Source: Elymus sibiricus
Lineage: Eukaryota; Streptophyta; Magnoliopsida; Poales; Poaceae
Assembly (NCBI GenBank): GCA_039707655.1
Contig: CM077667.1
Location: 158,762,642-158,826,641, forward strand
DNA: 64,000 bases
Direction: 5' to 3'
In this document: positions 22,159 to 34,213 of the stretch, piece after piece
Layout: each line of letters opens with the position of its first letter
Numbering within the stretch: the first letter of the stretch is position 1
Notes under the pieces: generated by a model
What the model was told of the DNA's origin: nothing
What the model saw: only the letters and a program-made list of their open reading frames with translations
Database searches by the model: none
Made by a program: the position numbers and the translations under genes

Positions 22159-23570
22159 TGATAACCCACAAGTATAGGGTATCACAACAATTTTCGAGGG
22201 TAGAGTATTCAACCCAAATTTATAGATTTGACACAAGGGGAGCCAAAGAATATTTGTGAGTATTAGCAGATGAGTTATCAATTCAACCACACCTGGAGAT
22301 TAAATATCTGCAGCAGAGTGATTAGTAGCACAGTAGCACGATATTTTTTATAGCAGTAGTAGCAGTAACAGTAATGGTAGCAGTGATAGCAATAGTTTTG
22401 TAGCAAGTGTAACAGTAGCAGCAGCAATAGTAACTTAGCAAGAACAATATGTGGAAAACTCGTAGGCACTGGATCGGTGAACTCGTTGGATTATATTCGT
22501 CATATAACAGTCATAACCTAGGGCGACACTGAACTAGCTCCAGTTCATAAATGTAATGTAGGCATGTATTCTGTAAATAGTCATACATGCTTATGGAAAA
22601 GAACTTGCATGACATCTTTTGTCCTACCCTCCCGTGGCAGCAGGGTCCATAAGGAAACTAAGGGATATTAAGGCCTCCTTTTAATAGAGAACCGGAACAA
22701 AGCATTAACACATAGTGAATACATGAACTCCTCAAACTACGGTCATCACCGGAAAGTATCCCGACTATTGTCACTCCGAGGTTTACGGATCATAACACAT
22801 AGCAGGTGCATATGACTAGCAAGATCGGATCAAGAACATAGATATAATGGTGATAACATAAACGGTTCAGATCTGAAATCATGGCACTCGGGCCCTAGTG
22901 ACAAGCATTAAGCATGGCAAAGTCATAGCAACATCAATCTCAGAACATAGTGGATACTAGGGATCAAGCCCTAACAAAACTGACTTGATTACATGACGAA
23001 TCTCATCCAACTCCTCACCGACCAGCAAGCCTACGAAGGAATTACTCACTCCCGATGGGGAGAATCATGGAATTGGCGATGGAGAAGGGTTGATGATGAC
23101 GAAGACCGAAGATTCCCCTCTCCGGAGCCCCAAACGGGCTCCAGATCTGGCCTCCCGATGAAGAACAGAAGGTTGCGGCGGCTCCGTATCGTAAAACGTG
23201 ATGAACCTTTCTCTCTTATTTTTTTCTCCGAAAATAGGATTTTATAGCGCTGGAATTAGGGTCAATGGGGCCACGAGGTGGGCACAATCCCCCAGGGTGC
23301 GCCTGGATTGGGTGGCGCGCCCTGGTGTATGATGCCCAACCAGGGCACCCCTCCGGTGGTTCTTGGCTCCAGTAATTTTTATTTATTGTAAAATAAATCT
23401 CCAAAAAGTGTCGTCCAGTTCCGAGAACTTTTATTTCTGCACAAAACAACACCATGGTAGTTCTGCTGAAAACAGCGTCAGTCCGGGCTAGTTTCATTCA
23501 AATCATGCAAATTAGAGTCCAAAACAAGAGCAAAAGCGTTAGGAAAAGTAGATACGACAGAGACATATCA
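22159..23570 (-). repeat. C 3' LTR (1412 bp)
   Basis: Starts TGATAACCC (22159) and ends ATATCA (23570) as read on the plus strand. Flanked on the left by ATCAT (22154-22158) and on the right by the polypurine tract. The short 'agcagtagtagcagtaaca' stretch near 22360 is part of the LTR, not a separate microsatellite locus. Confidence 0.85.
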
Positions 23571-23585
23571 ACTCCCCCAAGCTTA
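23571..23585 (-). promoter_or_regulatory. C polypurine tract
   Basis: On the minus strand TAAGCTTGGGGGAGT abuts the 3' LTR. The equivalent tract in B is at 18504-18519. Confidence 0.75.
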
Positions 23586-25685
23586 ACCCATTGCTTGTCC
23601 TCAAGCAATTCAGTTAACAAACTGAAAGTGATAAAGAAAAACTTTTACGAACTCTTTTGTTCTTGTTTACATATATATGCTTAAGTAGCACCCAGGTTTT
23701 CAGCAAAGATTATGACTAACCATGTTAACAATAACTCTTAAAAATTATATTAACTCATATCAATGTCATAAGCAACTAGCGAGCAATAATAAAATATCTC
23801 AAACGCCAACACTTTGTCAAAACGTTCATGATGTAATATGACAACAGTGGTATCTCACTAGCCCTTTCTGAGAACGCAAAACTTAAATGCAGAGCACCTC
23901 CAAAGTTCAAGCGGCGACTAAACATTGTAATTAATGGTAGAAAAGATCCAGTCATGCTGCACCCAACATTAACTATACACAATGCATGAGGAATGACAAT
24001 AGTGCTCTCAGGTCTGGCGCTTATTTGAGAAGGTGATGACTCAACATGAAAGTAAATAGATAGTCCCTTTGCAGAGGGAAGCAGGGATTTGCAGAGGTGC
24101 CAGAGCTCAAAGCTTAAATCAAAGATAAATATAATTTTGGGAGGTACACCCTTCCTGTCAACGTTACGACCAAGAGTTATCAATATCTTGCATGCTAAAC
24201 ACATTAGCGGCAGTTCCCAAGCGGAAAAAGTAAAGGTTTACTCCCCCTCCACCAACAATCACACTCCACGGCTAGCCGAATCCACGGGTACCATCCATAC
24301 CAACAACATTCCTGGGGGAGTTTTGTTTCATTATTTGCAATTTTTGATTTTGGGACTGGGAATCCCTATTACCGCCCCTCTCATGTAAGGACGAGTGAAT
24401 AAACACTCATCATGAGAATAACCCACTTAACATGGAAGAGAGTGACCGCACCCTGTCGCTCCATGAGCGGTCCAGGCACACAAAACAGATGTTCGTTTGA
24501 ATTTTAGAGGTGGCACATGCAAATTTACTCGGAACGGCAGGGTAATACCGCATATAGGTAGATATAGTGGACTCATCTGGAATAACTTTGGTTTAAGGAT
24601 TTTGACGCACAAGCAGTATTCCCGCTTAGTACAGGCGAAGCCTAGCAAATAGGTTGAGAAGCGGCTAGCTAGAGAGCGAAAACGGTCATGAACATGCATT
24701 GTGAATAATAAACATTGAATACTAGCATGAGTAGGATATGGACACCATGAACATAAATATCATGAAGGCTATGTTGGTTTTGATTCAACTACATGCGTGA
24801 ACATGTGCCAAGTCAAGCCACTTGAAACATTCAGAGGAGGATACCATATCATCATACCACATCACAATCATTTTAATGCATGTTGACATCCAAGATAAAT
24901 TATTATCCACTCCTAGCTACTTAAACATGGCATGAGCAACTATAATCTCTAATAGTCATTGCAAACATGTTTGATCATAATATGCTAAATCATGGATACT
25001 AGGTTAAACATATTTACAAAAACAAAAACAAGTTGAGTTCATACCCGCTTCTCTCTGCCACAGCCACTTCATCAAATATCGTCATTATTGCCTTTCACTT
25101 GCACGACCAAATGATATAGAAAATAATAATAGTGCAAGAGTGCCGTGGACTAAGGTGGAATCTGCAAACATTTTATTCAAGAGGATAAGACAAAGTAACA
25201 TGGGCTCTTTGTTAGATTAACAATAATGCATATGAGAGCCACTCAACATTTTCATTGTGGTCTTCTCCTTGGTATGACTCAAATAAAAGGAAAAGAAATT
25301 CAGAGAAACACACTGAAATATTTTTAGAGTTTTTTGTTTTTTCTTGAAGAAAGCAAATTAAAGAGGAAAAACAAAAACGAGATAAACTATTTACACGGGA
25401 GAGCTCCCAACAAGTAAAATAAGAAACGATAAATCTTTTTGGGTTTTCATTTGATACTACATTTAATTTAAACTAGAAAGAAAAGCCGTAAAGAAGTAGG
25501 AAATATTTTTGGATGTTCTCAAAAAATTTCAAACACGCAAGAAGAAAGCAAGAAAATAATCTAGCATGGATAATACAATGAAAAAGTGTGGACACCGACA
25601 ACTGGAATGAAATGTGTAAACATGAATATAATGTCGATGGATATATGTACTCCCCCAAGCTTAGGCTTTTGGCCTAGCGTGGTAA
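23586..25685 (-). other. C 3' non-coding region
   Basis: Two kilobases with only short chance ORFs. It aligns with 16429-18519 of B. A second purine tract (minus-strand GCTTGGGGGAGTAC, about 25649-25662) follows the second ORF closely, as in B. Confidence 0.6.
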
Positions 25686-26704
25686 TCACCATCCGTAGTA
25701 GCCATCCGGTCCTAAGTGGAAGTGCGGTGGCGACGGCACCTGAGCGTCCCACTCCTGGGGTTCATCCTCAGCCGCTGTCAGGTTGTTCCGGTATGCTCTA
25801 ATGTCCTGTGGCATGATCTTGTATCCATTCCTGGCTGTAAAATCAAATAGAGCAGGTGCAGGCAACGGGACAACATCACGGGTATCGACGCTGAATACTA
25901 AGTTGTAACGAATGTTATGAAAGAATTAGCTGCATCAATAAATTGGTGATCCTGCAATGCCTTGTGATCAAGATAAACTTGGGACAAGGGATAATCATGT
26001 GGGCGAATCTGAACATTAAAGTGTCTCGCTAAATGAGTAGCATAAATACCACCATGTATCTTGCCCTTAGTCCTGTTAAGGTGTAAGCGACGTGCAATAA
26101 TGGCCCCCATACTAAAGGTGTGATCATTGTGCAATGCACGGCATAAAATGGCGAAGTCGGGGGCACTGAGTGCACTAACCTTCTCTCTAGCGGTTAAACA
26201 CTTCACAATGAACAAAGCAAAGTAATGCACAGAAGGAAACTGCAAACTGGTAGCTGTGGCATTTGACACGCCTCTATCCTCACCCATTGTTAAAGTGAGG
26301 AGAAAGTCCTCAAACTCCGGTGTTCTAGGCTCTCTTAATTCGCCATCAGAAGGGATCAAACATATGTCACAGAAGTCAGTGAGCGGTATCTTGTGAGTTT
26401 CAGCATATAACTTAAACTACACCTTAGGAGGATTATTCCTACTCAGAAAATGAAAACTTTGCACAAAGGAATTTGTAAGGAGGTGGTGTTGGTCACACAT
26501 AGCTGCGAGGAAATCGGTCAGCCCAGCATTTGCAACGAATTGGGCAGACTCTTGATGGAACCCGGCCTCCTCCATGAAGGCATTATGCGGCCATTTGCAC
26601 GTCCGCACCTCCGCCATTCTTGGAGTGTGGAGGTCATTGTCCGATGATTCCCCAATGACTCCTTTAGCATTCTTCTTGGAGGAAAACTTCCTAAAGAAAT
26701 CCAT
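25686..26704 (-). pseudogene. C second ORF, unknown Athila-type protein, one stop and one frameshift
   Basis: Starts MDFFRKFSSK at 26704 and ends GYYGW-stop at 25686-25688. An in-frame stop lies at 26417-26419 and a frameshift near 25900; otherwise the frame is continuous for about 340 codons. Recognisable blocks are AGFHQES...NAGLTDFL, DFCDICLIPSDG, SVHYFALFIVKCL and TFSMGAIIARRLHLN...GGIYATHLARHFN. No catalytic motif or zinc finger is seen. It is a hydrophilic, alpha-helical-looking protein, possibly structural. B carries a rearranged copy (15660-16428), so it belongs to the family and is not a captured gene. Confidence 0.65.
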
Positions 26705-27489
26705 CTTATTCCTATAATTAAAATTCTGAAAATTTTAGGCTACAAAATTTTTGTCAACAAAACTTCATAAGATTGATAGCAAATACTCCTAAGGATGCAT
26801 AGAGGCCATATTAAGCATTCAAACTACTCAGAACTCTAAGAATTCAACACGAAAGCCCATCTACCGTAGCACCAAGGGTAGCTAATTATTCTAAAAATAA
26901 CCCACTAAATCAAAAACTAATTGGAGCAATGGAGGAGTTACATACCAAGTAGCAGTCCCCAAAAACAGTTTGGGAAACGGAGCTTCGAGCAAAGAGATCG
27001 AAATCCGCGGGTTTGAGAGCAAGAACACGGGAGTGAGAGCTATGGTGATTTTTTTTCTAGAGGTAGGAGATGACATGGTCTAAAGGGATAAGTGAGTGGA
27101 CCCACGTGGGGACCACAACCCACCAGGACGTGCCTGGGGTTGCTGGCGCGCCCTGGTGTCTTGTGGGCACCAGGTGCACCCCCTCTGATGTTATTTGCAC
27201 CAGAAATTCAGAAATATTCAGAAAAAATCATATCAAATTTTCAGAACATTCTAAGAACTTTTATTTTTGGGTCATTTTTTATTGCACGGAGAAATAAAAA
27301 AACAGGATAAACATGGCATTTTATTTTATTTGACTAAGAAAAATAGAAAACAAAAGGTGGGAGCAAAAGGTTGTGCCTACTAGGTCCATCAACTTCATAC
27401 CTCTCAAAGATGATCCATTAATAAGGTTGATCAAGTCTTATTAACAACCACTTCCGATTAGCATGAAACCGAAGAACTTTCATAAAACA
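26705..27489 (-). other. C, non-coding between protease and second ORF
   Basis: No supported ORF. It holds a GC-rich pocket near 27100-27190 equivalent to that in B and separates the gag-protease stop from the second ORF by about 790 bp. Confidence 0.6.
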
Positions 27490-30275
27490 CTAGGTTACCT
27501 CAATGGGGATATGCATATCCCCAACAATAAGTATGTCATATTTCTTTTTGGCAGTAGGTAGAGGTAGTTGAAAACTTCCAATAGTGAGTGTCAGAGATTC
27601 TTCAATAACATTTATACCATTCACTTGGAACTGTTTCTTCGGAAAGTGCACCGTATGCTCATTACCATTAATATGAAAAGTGACTTTGCTTTTATTGCAA
27701 TCAATAACAGCCGCTACAGTATTCAAAAAGGGTCTACCAAGGATAATCGACATGTTGTCATCCTCGGGCATCTCAAGAATAACAAAGTATGTTAAGATAG
27801 TAACATTTGCAACAACAACGGGCACATCCTCACAAATACCGATAGGTATGGCAGTTGATTTGTCAGCCATTTGCAATGATATTTCAGTAGGTGTGAGTTT
27901 ATTCAAATTAAGTCTTTTATATAAAGAGAAAGGCATAACACTAACACCAGCTCCCAAATCACACAAAGCAGTTTTGACATAATTTCTTTTAATGGAGCAA
28001 GGTATAATTGGTATTCCAGGATCTCCAGGTTTTTTAGGTACTCCATCCTTAAAAGAATAATTAGCAAGCATGGTGGAGATTTCAGCTTCATGTATCTTTC
28101 TTTTATTAGTGATGATGTCTTTCATGTATTTTGCATAAGGGGCCATCTTTAAGATATCAGTTAAGCGGGTACGCAAAAAGACTGGCCTAATCATTTCAAC
28201 AAAGCGCTCAAATTCTTCATCATCCTTTTTCTTAGATGGTTTAGGTGGAGAAGGCATGAGTTTCTGAACCCATGGCTCTCTTTCTTTACCATGTTTCTTA
28301 GCCACAAAGTCTCTTTTATCATATCATTTATTTTTAGGTTGTGGGTTATCAAGACCAACAGCAGGTTCTATTTCAACATCATTATCTGGTTCTTTATCAT
28401 TGTTCGGTTGAGTATCTTCATGAACATCATCATTATCATTTTCATTATCACTAGGTGAGTGTTCATTACTAGACTGAGTTTCAGCATCGGAAATAGAGAC
28501 ATCATTATCTTTAGGAGGTTTTTGTATCTCAAGTTCACTAGAGGTTGCAAAGTCCTATCATTTTGCCTTTTCTTTTTCTTTTTAGAAGGACTAGGTGCAT
28601 CGGTATTAATTCTCTGAGAGTCTTGTTCAATTATTTTAGGATGACCTTCGGGATAAAGAGGTTCCTGGGTCATTCTACCCCCTCTAGTCACTACTCTAGC
28701 AGCAAAATCATTCATATTATTATTCATTTCATCAAGTAATTCTTTTTGAGATTTAGCAACTTGTTCTAACTGGGTTTGAACCATAGAGGCATGTTTTCCT
28801 ACACCTCTAACGTCATTACTGATTCTAAATAACAAGTCACTCAAGCGAACAATCATATCAGAATTATATTTCAATTGTTTCAGAACATTTGCATTGAAGT
28901 GATCTTGTTTCCTAATGTAGTTGTCAAACTCATATAATCATTGACTAGGATGTTTATTGTAAGGGATATCACTTTCCTCAAACTTTAATAAAGAATTTAC
29001 CTCTACCACCTGTGGAGGTGGTGGTGTGTTAAGGCCATGTATTTCTTCAATAGGTGGTAAATTCTTAACATCCTCAGCTTTAATACCTTTTTCCTTCATA
29101 CATTTGTTTGCCTCTTGCATATCTTCAGGACTAAGAAATAAGATAACCCTGTTCTTCGGAGTGGGTTTAAGTGTTGGTTCAGGAAGAGTCCAATCATCAT
29201 AATTCTTCAAGATATTATTCAAGAGTTCCTCAGCTTGTTCAACAGTTCGTTCCCTGAAAACACAACCAGCACAACTATCTAAGAAGTTCCTAGAAGCATC
29301 AGTTAGTCCATTATAGAAGATATCAAGTATTTCATTTTTCTTAAGAGGGTGATCAGGCAAAGCATTAATCAATTGGAGCAGCCTCCCCCAAGCTTGTGGG
29401 AGACTCTCTTCTTCAATTTGCACAAAGTAAAATATTTCCTGCAAGGCGCCTTGTTTCTTATGAGAAGGAAAATATTTTTCAGAGAAGTAGTAAATCATAT
29501 CCTGGGGACTACGCACACAACCAGGAGCAAGAGTATTGTACCATATCTTAGCATCACCCTTTAATGAGAACGGAAATAATTTGAGAATATAGTAGTAGCG
29601 AATCTTCTCATCATGAGCAAAAAGGGTGGCTACACCATTCAGATTAGTAAGATGTGCCACTACAGTTTGAGTTTCATAGCCTTGGAAAGGATCAGATTCA
29701 ACCAAAGTAATCAACTTGGGGTCGACAGACAATTCATAATCCTTATCAGTAACAAAGATAGTTGAAGTAGCAAACTTAGGATCACATTTCATTTTAGCAT
29801 TCAAAGTCTTTTCCTTATACTTGCATAATAATTTCTTAAGATCATCTCTATCCTTACAAGAAAGGATTTCTCTAGCTATTTCTCCATCCATAACATAACT
29901 TTCAGGTATCTTAGGCATTTCAAATCTAGGAGAGCTAGGTCTAATAGGTGTTTCATATTTCTCCATTTCAAAGACTTCATCAGTTTCAGTAATTTCATTC
30001 TCTTTAGCTCTAGCTATTTGTTCATCAAGAAATTCACCTAGTGGCACATTATCATAAAGCATGGTACTAGCATCATCATAAGCATCATTCATAGTAGAAG
30101 TAGCATCATCAATAACTTGCGACATATCAGGATTAATAGCATGTGGTGGTGTTGCAAGCCTACTCATAACCGAAGGTGAATCAAGTACAGAGCTAGATGG
30201 CAATTCCTTACCTCCCCTCGTCTTAGAGGAAAAAATCTTGGTTCTTGTATCCTTCAGATTCTTCATAGTGATCAA
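27490..30275 (-). pseudogene. C gag-protease polyprotein, nearly intact
   Basis: From ATG 30275 (MITMKNLKDT) to the stop at 27490-27492 (…IPIEVT). Defects are a stop at 28936-28938, a frameshift near 28555 and a stop at 28324-28326. The gag core (FPFSLKGDAKIWYNTLAPG ... LPQAWGRLLQLINALPDHP) is at about 29580-29330 and is undamaged. A Lys/Asp/Asn-rich linker leads to the protease region, with the active-site motif CDLGAG at about 27965-27948, followed by a typical ILGRPFL strand at about 27755-27735. The protein ends without RT. B terminates at the same place, so this is the original C-terminus of the family. Confidence 0.85.
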
Positions 30276-30315
30276 TTGATATAAATCCCAAGTGACTCAA
30301 CAAATATAGCTATGT

Positions 30316-30333
30316 TCCCCGGCAACGGCGCCA
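30316..30333 (-). promoter_or_regulatory. C primer-binding site, perfect tRNA-Asp match
   Basis: The plus strand reads TCCCCGGCAACGGCGCCA, the 3' end of plant tRNA-Asp; the minus (element) strand is its complement. It lies 11 bases inside the 5' LTR. Confidence 0.85.
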
Positions 30334-30344
30334 GAAAAAGGTCT

Positions 30345-31762
30345 TGATAACCCACAAGTATAGGGGATCACACCAGTTTTCGAGGGTAGAGTATTCAACC
30401 CAAATTTATAGATTCGATACAAGGGGAGCCAAAGAATATTTGTGAGTATTAGCAGTTGAGTGGTCAATTCAACCACACCTGGAGATTAAGTATCTACAAC
30501 AAAGTGATTAGTAGCACAATAGTATGATTGTTTTGATAGCAGTAGTAGCAGTAACAGTAACGGTGGCAGTGATAGCAATAGTTTTGTAGCAAGTGTAACA
30601 GTAGCAATAGCAATGGTAACTTAGCAAGAACAATATGTGGAAAACTCGTAGGCACTGGATTGGTGAACTCGTTGGATAATATTCATCATATAACAGTCAT
30701 AACCTAGGGCGACACAGAACTAACTCCAGTTCATAAATGTAATGTAGGCATGTATTCCGTAAATAGTCATACGTGCTTATGGAAAAGAACTTGCATGACA
30801 TCTTTTGTCCTACCCTCCCATGGCAGCGGGGTCCATAAGGAAACTAAGGGATAGTAAGGCCTCCTTTTAATAGAGAACCAGAACAAAGCATTAACACATA
30901 GTGAATACATGAACTCCTCAAACTACGGTCATCACCGGAAAGTATCCCGACTATTGTCACTCCGGGGTTTACAGATCATAACACGTAATAGGTGCATATG
31001 ACTAGCAAGATCGGATCAAGAACATATATATAATGGTGATAACATAAACGGTTCAGATCTGAAATCATGGCACTCGGGCCCTAGTGACAAGCATTAAGCA
31101 TGGCAAAGTCATAGCAACATCAATCTCAGAACATAGTGGATACTAGGGATCAAGCCCTAACAAAACTAACTCGATTACATGATGAATCTCATCCAACTCC
31201 TCACTGACCAGCAAGCCTACGAAGGAATTACTCACTCATGGTGGGGAGCATCATGGAATTGGCGATGGAGAAGGGTTGATGATGACGAAGATCAAAGATT
31301 CCCCTCTCCGGAGCCCCAAACGGGCTCCAGATCTGGCCTCCCGATGAAGAACAGGAGGTGGCGGCGGCTCCGTATCGTAAAATGCGATGAAACTTTCTCT
31401 CTTATTTTTGTCTCCGAAAATAGGATTTTATAGCGCTGGAATTAGGGCCAGTGGGGCCACGAGGTGGGCACAACCCACTAGGGTGCGCCTGGAGGAGGTG
31501 GCGCGCCCTGGTGTATCGTGCCCAACCAGGGCACCCCCTCCGGTGGTTCTTGGCTTGAGTAATTTTTTTATTTATTGTAAAATAAATCTCCAAAAAGTTT
31601 CGTCCAGTTTCGAGAACTTTTATTTCTGCACAAAAACAACACCATGGTGTAGTTCTGCTGAAAACAACGTCAGTCCGGGTTAGTTTCATTCAAATCATGC
31701 AAATTAGAGTCCAAAACAAGAGCAAAAGCGTTAGGAAAAGTAGATACGACGGAGATGTATCA
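30345..31762 (-). repeat. C 5' LTR (1418 bp)
   Basis: Bounded by TGATAACCC (30345) next to the primer site and GATGTATCA (31762) next to the target duplication ATCAT (31763-31767). It aligns end to end with 22159-23570. Confidence 0.85.
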
Positions 31763-31769
31763 ATCATAT

Positions 31770-31871
31770 GGTGTTATTTTAGTATGAACTCTTAGATAGA
31801 TCGATCGGAAAGGATAACTTGGTGTTATTTTAGTACGAACTCTTGGATAGATCGATCGGAAAGGATAATTT
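31770..31871 (+). repeat. 51-bp tandem duplication in the D LTR
   Basis: GGTGTTATTTTAGTA begins at 31770 and again at 31821, and the 51-bp units differ at only a few positions. The unit contains ATAGATCGATCGG, a small palindrome. The duplication starts three bases after the target duplication of C. Confidence 0.8.
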
Positions 31872-32389
31872 ATGGTGGTTTTGTACCCTACATACAATTT
31901 CTTCTTATGTTCTCCGCTAGATAAGAACTTTGGAGTGATTCTTCGTTGCACGTTGAGGGGTGGTTATGTGATCCAATTATATTAGCATTTTGGAGAGATT
32001 TCACTAGTGAAAGTACGGACCCTAGGCCTTGTTTTCAAGCATTGCAATACCGTTTGTGCTCACTTTTATTATTTGCTACCTTGCTGTTTTTTTATTGTTA
32101 CTATTACAAAAATCAATACCTACTATCATTACTACACTTGTATCACCATCTCTTCGCCGAACTAGTGCACCTATACAATTTACCATTGTATTTGGTGTGT
32201 TGGGGACACAAGAGACTTTTTATTATTTGATTGCAGGGTTGTTTGAGAGAGACCATCTTCATCTTACGCCTCCAACGGATTGATAAACCTTAGGTCATCC
32301 ACTTGAGGGAAATTTGCTATTGTCCTACAAAACTCTGCGCTTGGAGGCCCAACACGAGTCTACAAGAACAAGTTGTGTAGTAGACATCA

Positions 32390-32463
32390 GTTACTCTTTG
32401 TCCTTGGCATTTGAGCACTAGTGGCTCTCTGAAATCATTGTGACTATCATCTGACCCTGACAT
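32390..32463 (-). pseudogene. A2 ORF2, first 25 codons
   Basis: On the minus strand ATG 32463-32461 opens MSGSDDSHNDFREP, aligning with MSDAEDSENNFREQ at the start of A1 ORF2. It is cut at 32390 by element D. A pyrimidine-rich stretch ending in CAG lies just upstream, as in A1. Confidence 0.7.
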
Positions 32464-34213
32464 GACTGAGCTCTGCCCCTGTGAATTAGATTTAGAGGAG
32501 TGGAAAATATGAGCATCACAAAATACGGAGTTTTTGCAAAATTTGAACCCAAAAACTTAGTTTCAGATTTGCACTGTGTGAGTTTTGGTTCCATCGAGTT
32601 TTAAATTTTGGATCATCCGAGACAACAAATTTCATTAACAGAAACTTGGTCACCAGTTTCGGTTTCACTGAAAAGTGACTCAGTCTCACCGAAGTTGTTC
32701 TCTGAAACCCTAAAACTCCAAATCGGTAATACCGATAGGTACTTTCGGTTTCACTGAGAAGTCCTTTGTGCTGTGGGGGACCCACATCGGTGACTCCGAT
32801 CCATTTCCACTCGGTGAATCCAAAACGCATACGGTGGAAACCTAATTTTACTTGTTCGACTATCTCTATGGAATTTTCTTGTGGATAGAAGCATTGCAAT
32901 CAGTGGAAAGAAGACGAACATCCTAATGCGCAAGAATTAGAGGTTGGAGGGCAAGAGGGGGTCGAAGTTTTACCCTAACTCAGCGAAACTTCACTAATGC
33001 AGCAATGACCGAGAAGTTCCTGTTGACTGCAGTGGACTCCTGCGGCGAAGGCGCACGGGAGGCAAGGTAGATTGTCCGTGGACTTGATCGGCGGCAGCAG
33101 TGAGGTGCGGGGTTTTCGTTGGAAGTGGAATTTCAAAGTACGGACTCACGTAGGTATTTATACCCACCTGCTGTTGGTGACATCGAGCCAAAATTTTCGG
33201 TTCCACCGAGATGCCTAACTGCCTGTAGACAGGGCAACTTGGTGACCCCAAGACTTTGAGATCGGTGGTACCAAGATTGAAAACCTAGATCAACCCTAGT
33301 GCTTCGGTGGAACCGAGTTTTGAGAGTTGGTCACATTGAGAGACACATGGGAGGTTTCGGAAGTCAGCTCTTGTCGAAACGGTAACTCCGAGTGCTCCTC
33401 ACCCAGAGGGTCCGAAAAGTGCTTGCTCAAATTTTGTGATGAAGCATGAATAGAATTTGAGACGAGAAAGCATAGATAGCTAGTGGGGTACTTAGGCATT
33501 CTTGTATATCCAATTGGCCAGAAAAATGAAAGTCAAATAACAACAATTGGATGTCCTCGAATGAAGAAAAATATGCATACCAACATGCTCACACAATAAG
33601 ATGTCAAATATAATATGGGAAACATGCAAAACCACTCTAGTATCTACCAAGCACTTTGGCGATGACGGAGTCATCTATATATGAGTATATTGACTTAGGA
33701 GCCAAGTAAGAGTACTTGATCATAGGTCATACTCATAGTTTAAGCACAAGTGGGTTGCCACTTTAACATAAAGATTTTAATGTGTTCACATCTTAAGAGA
33801 TGCTTTGACTCAAGTCTTAGAGTAAAGCACCCCCTTGATGTGCCATCTCCCCTAAGAGGGACAAACTAACCTTCGGTTTTGTCGTTGAAGACTTCATGTA
33901 GATGTTGTAGTAGTGGATGCTCATAATTGATGAAGATCATCTTGAGTTGAGAGCCATCCTTGTTGTTTTGTACTCTTCTCACCTACATGGATTAGTCCCA
34001 CACAAGGAACAAATACGAGGATATCTATGGACATGGAGTGAAACACATGTAAGATGATGTCCATTGATTTATTATTTACCTTGTCCCTTGCTTACCAATG
34101 TGGGATTTGTGACTCCTTGAACTATTGTATAAGGTTGGACTTGATTGCATTAGTTCTTGCCAATGATGAATGTGAGTGAATCTTGTTGGCGGAATCATCT
34201 CTCAAGAACTTCT
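32464..34213 (-). other. A2 pol-less spacer and ORF2 leader with inverted repeats
   Basis: It corresponds to 272-1972 of A1. Two groups of degenerate TCGGT-N3-ACCGA repeats lie at about 32580-32830 and 33190-33320. No pol coding is present. The region contains only chance ORFs. Confidence 0.7.

Larger units (their letters stand above)
22159..31762 (-). mobile_element. C: complete Athila-like element without reverse transcriptase (9604 bp), duplication ATCAT
   Basis: Both LTRs are present (22159-23570 and 30345-31762), with TG...CA ends and the five-base target duplication ATCAT at 22154-22158 and 31763-31767. On the minus strand the order is 5' LTR, tRNA-Asp primer site, gag-protease, second ORF, non-coding, polypurine tract, 3' LTR. 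There is no room or sequence for RT, RNase H or integrase, so the element is complete yet non-autonomous. The LTRs show about 20 differences in their first 250 bp by eye and fewer beyond, so C is clearly older than E. Confidence 0.85.
18778..32389 (+). mobile_element. D: 3' end of another Athila-like element (interrupted by C)
   Basis: Only the 3' non-coding region (18778-21173) and the 3' LTR (21174-22158 plus 31763-32389) remain; the 5' LTR and all coding sequence are missing. The non-coding part holds two versions of a motif pair built on AGCTTGGGGATGCCC (about 18800-18890 and 19525-19610). D lies in the 5' end of ORF2 of A2: directly after its CA terminus at 32389 the ORF2 of A2 resumes in minus orientation with GTTAC. 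The matching left duplication has been lost with the left half of D. Confidence 0.7.
21174..32389 (+). repeat. D 3' LTR, 1612 bp net, split by element C
   Basis: It begins TGATACGTCTCC at 21174 and ends TAGACATCA at 32389, with C removed from 22159-31762. The first 100 bp resemble the B/C LTR start (ACTAACCCGGACTGACGCTG is shared), but the rest differs, so it is a separate family of the same lineage. A 51-bp tandem duplication lies immediately right of the insertion point (31770-31871). Confidence 0.75.

Noticed and set aside
22330..22440. Trinucleotide-like 'agcagtagtagcagtaac' as an independent microsatellite
   Set aside because: The same stretch occurs at the same place in both C LTRs and, reversed, in the B LTR; it is part of the LTR.
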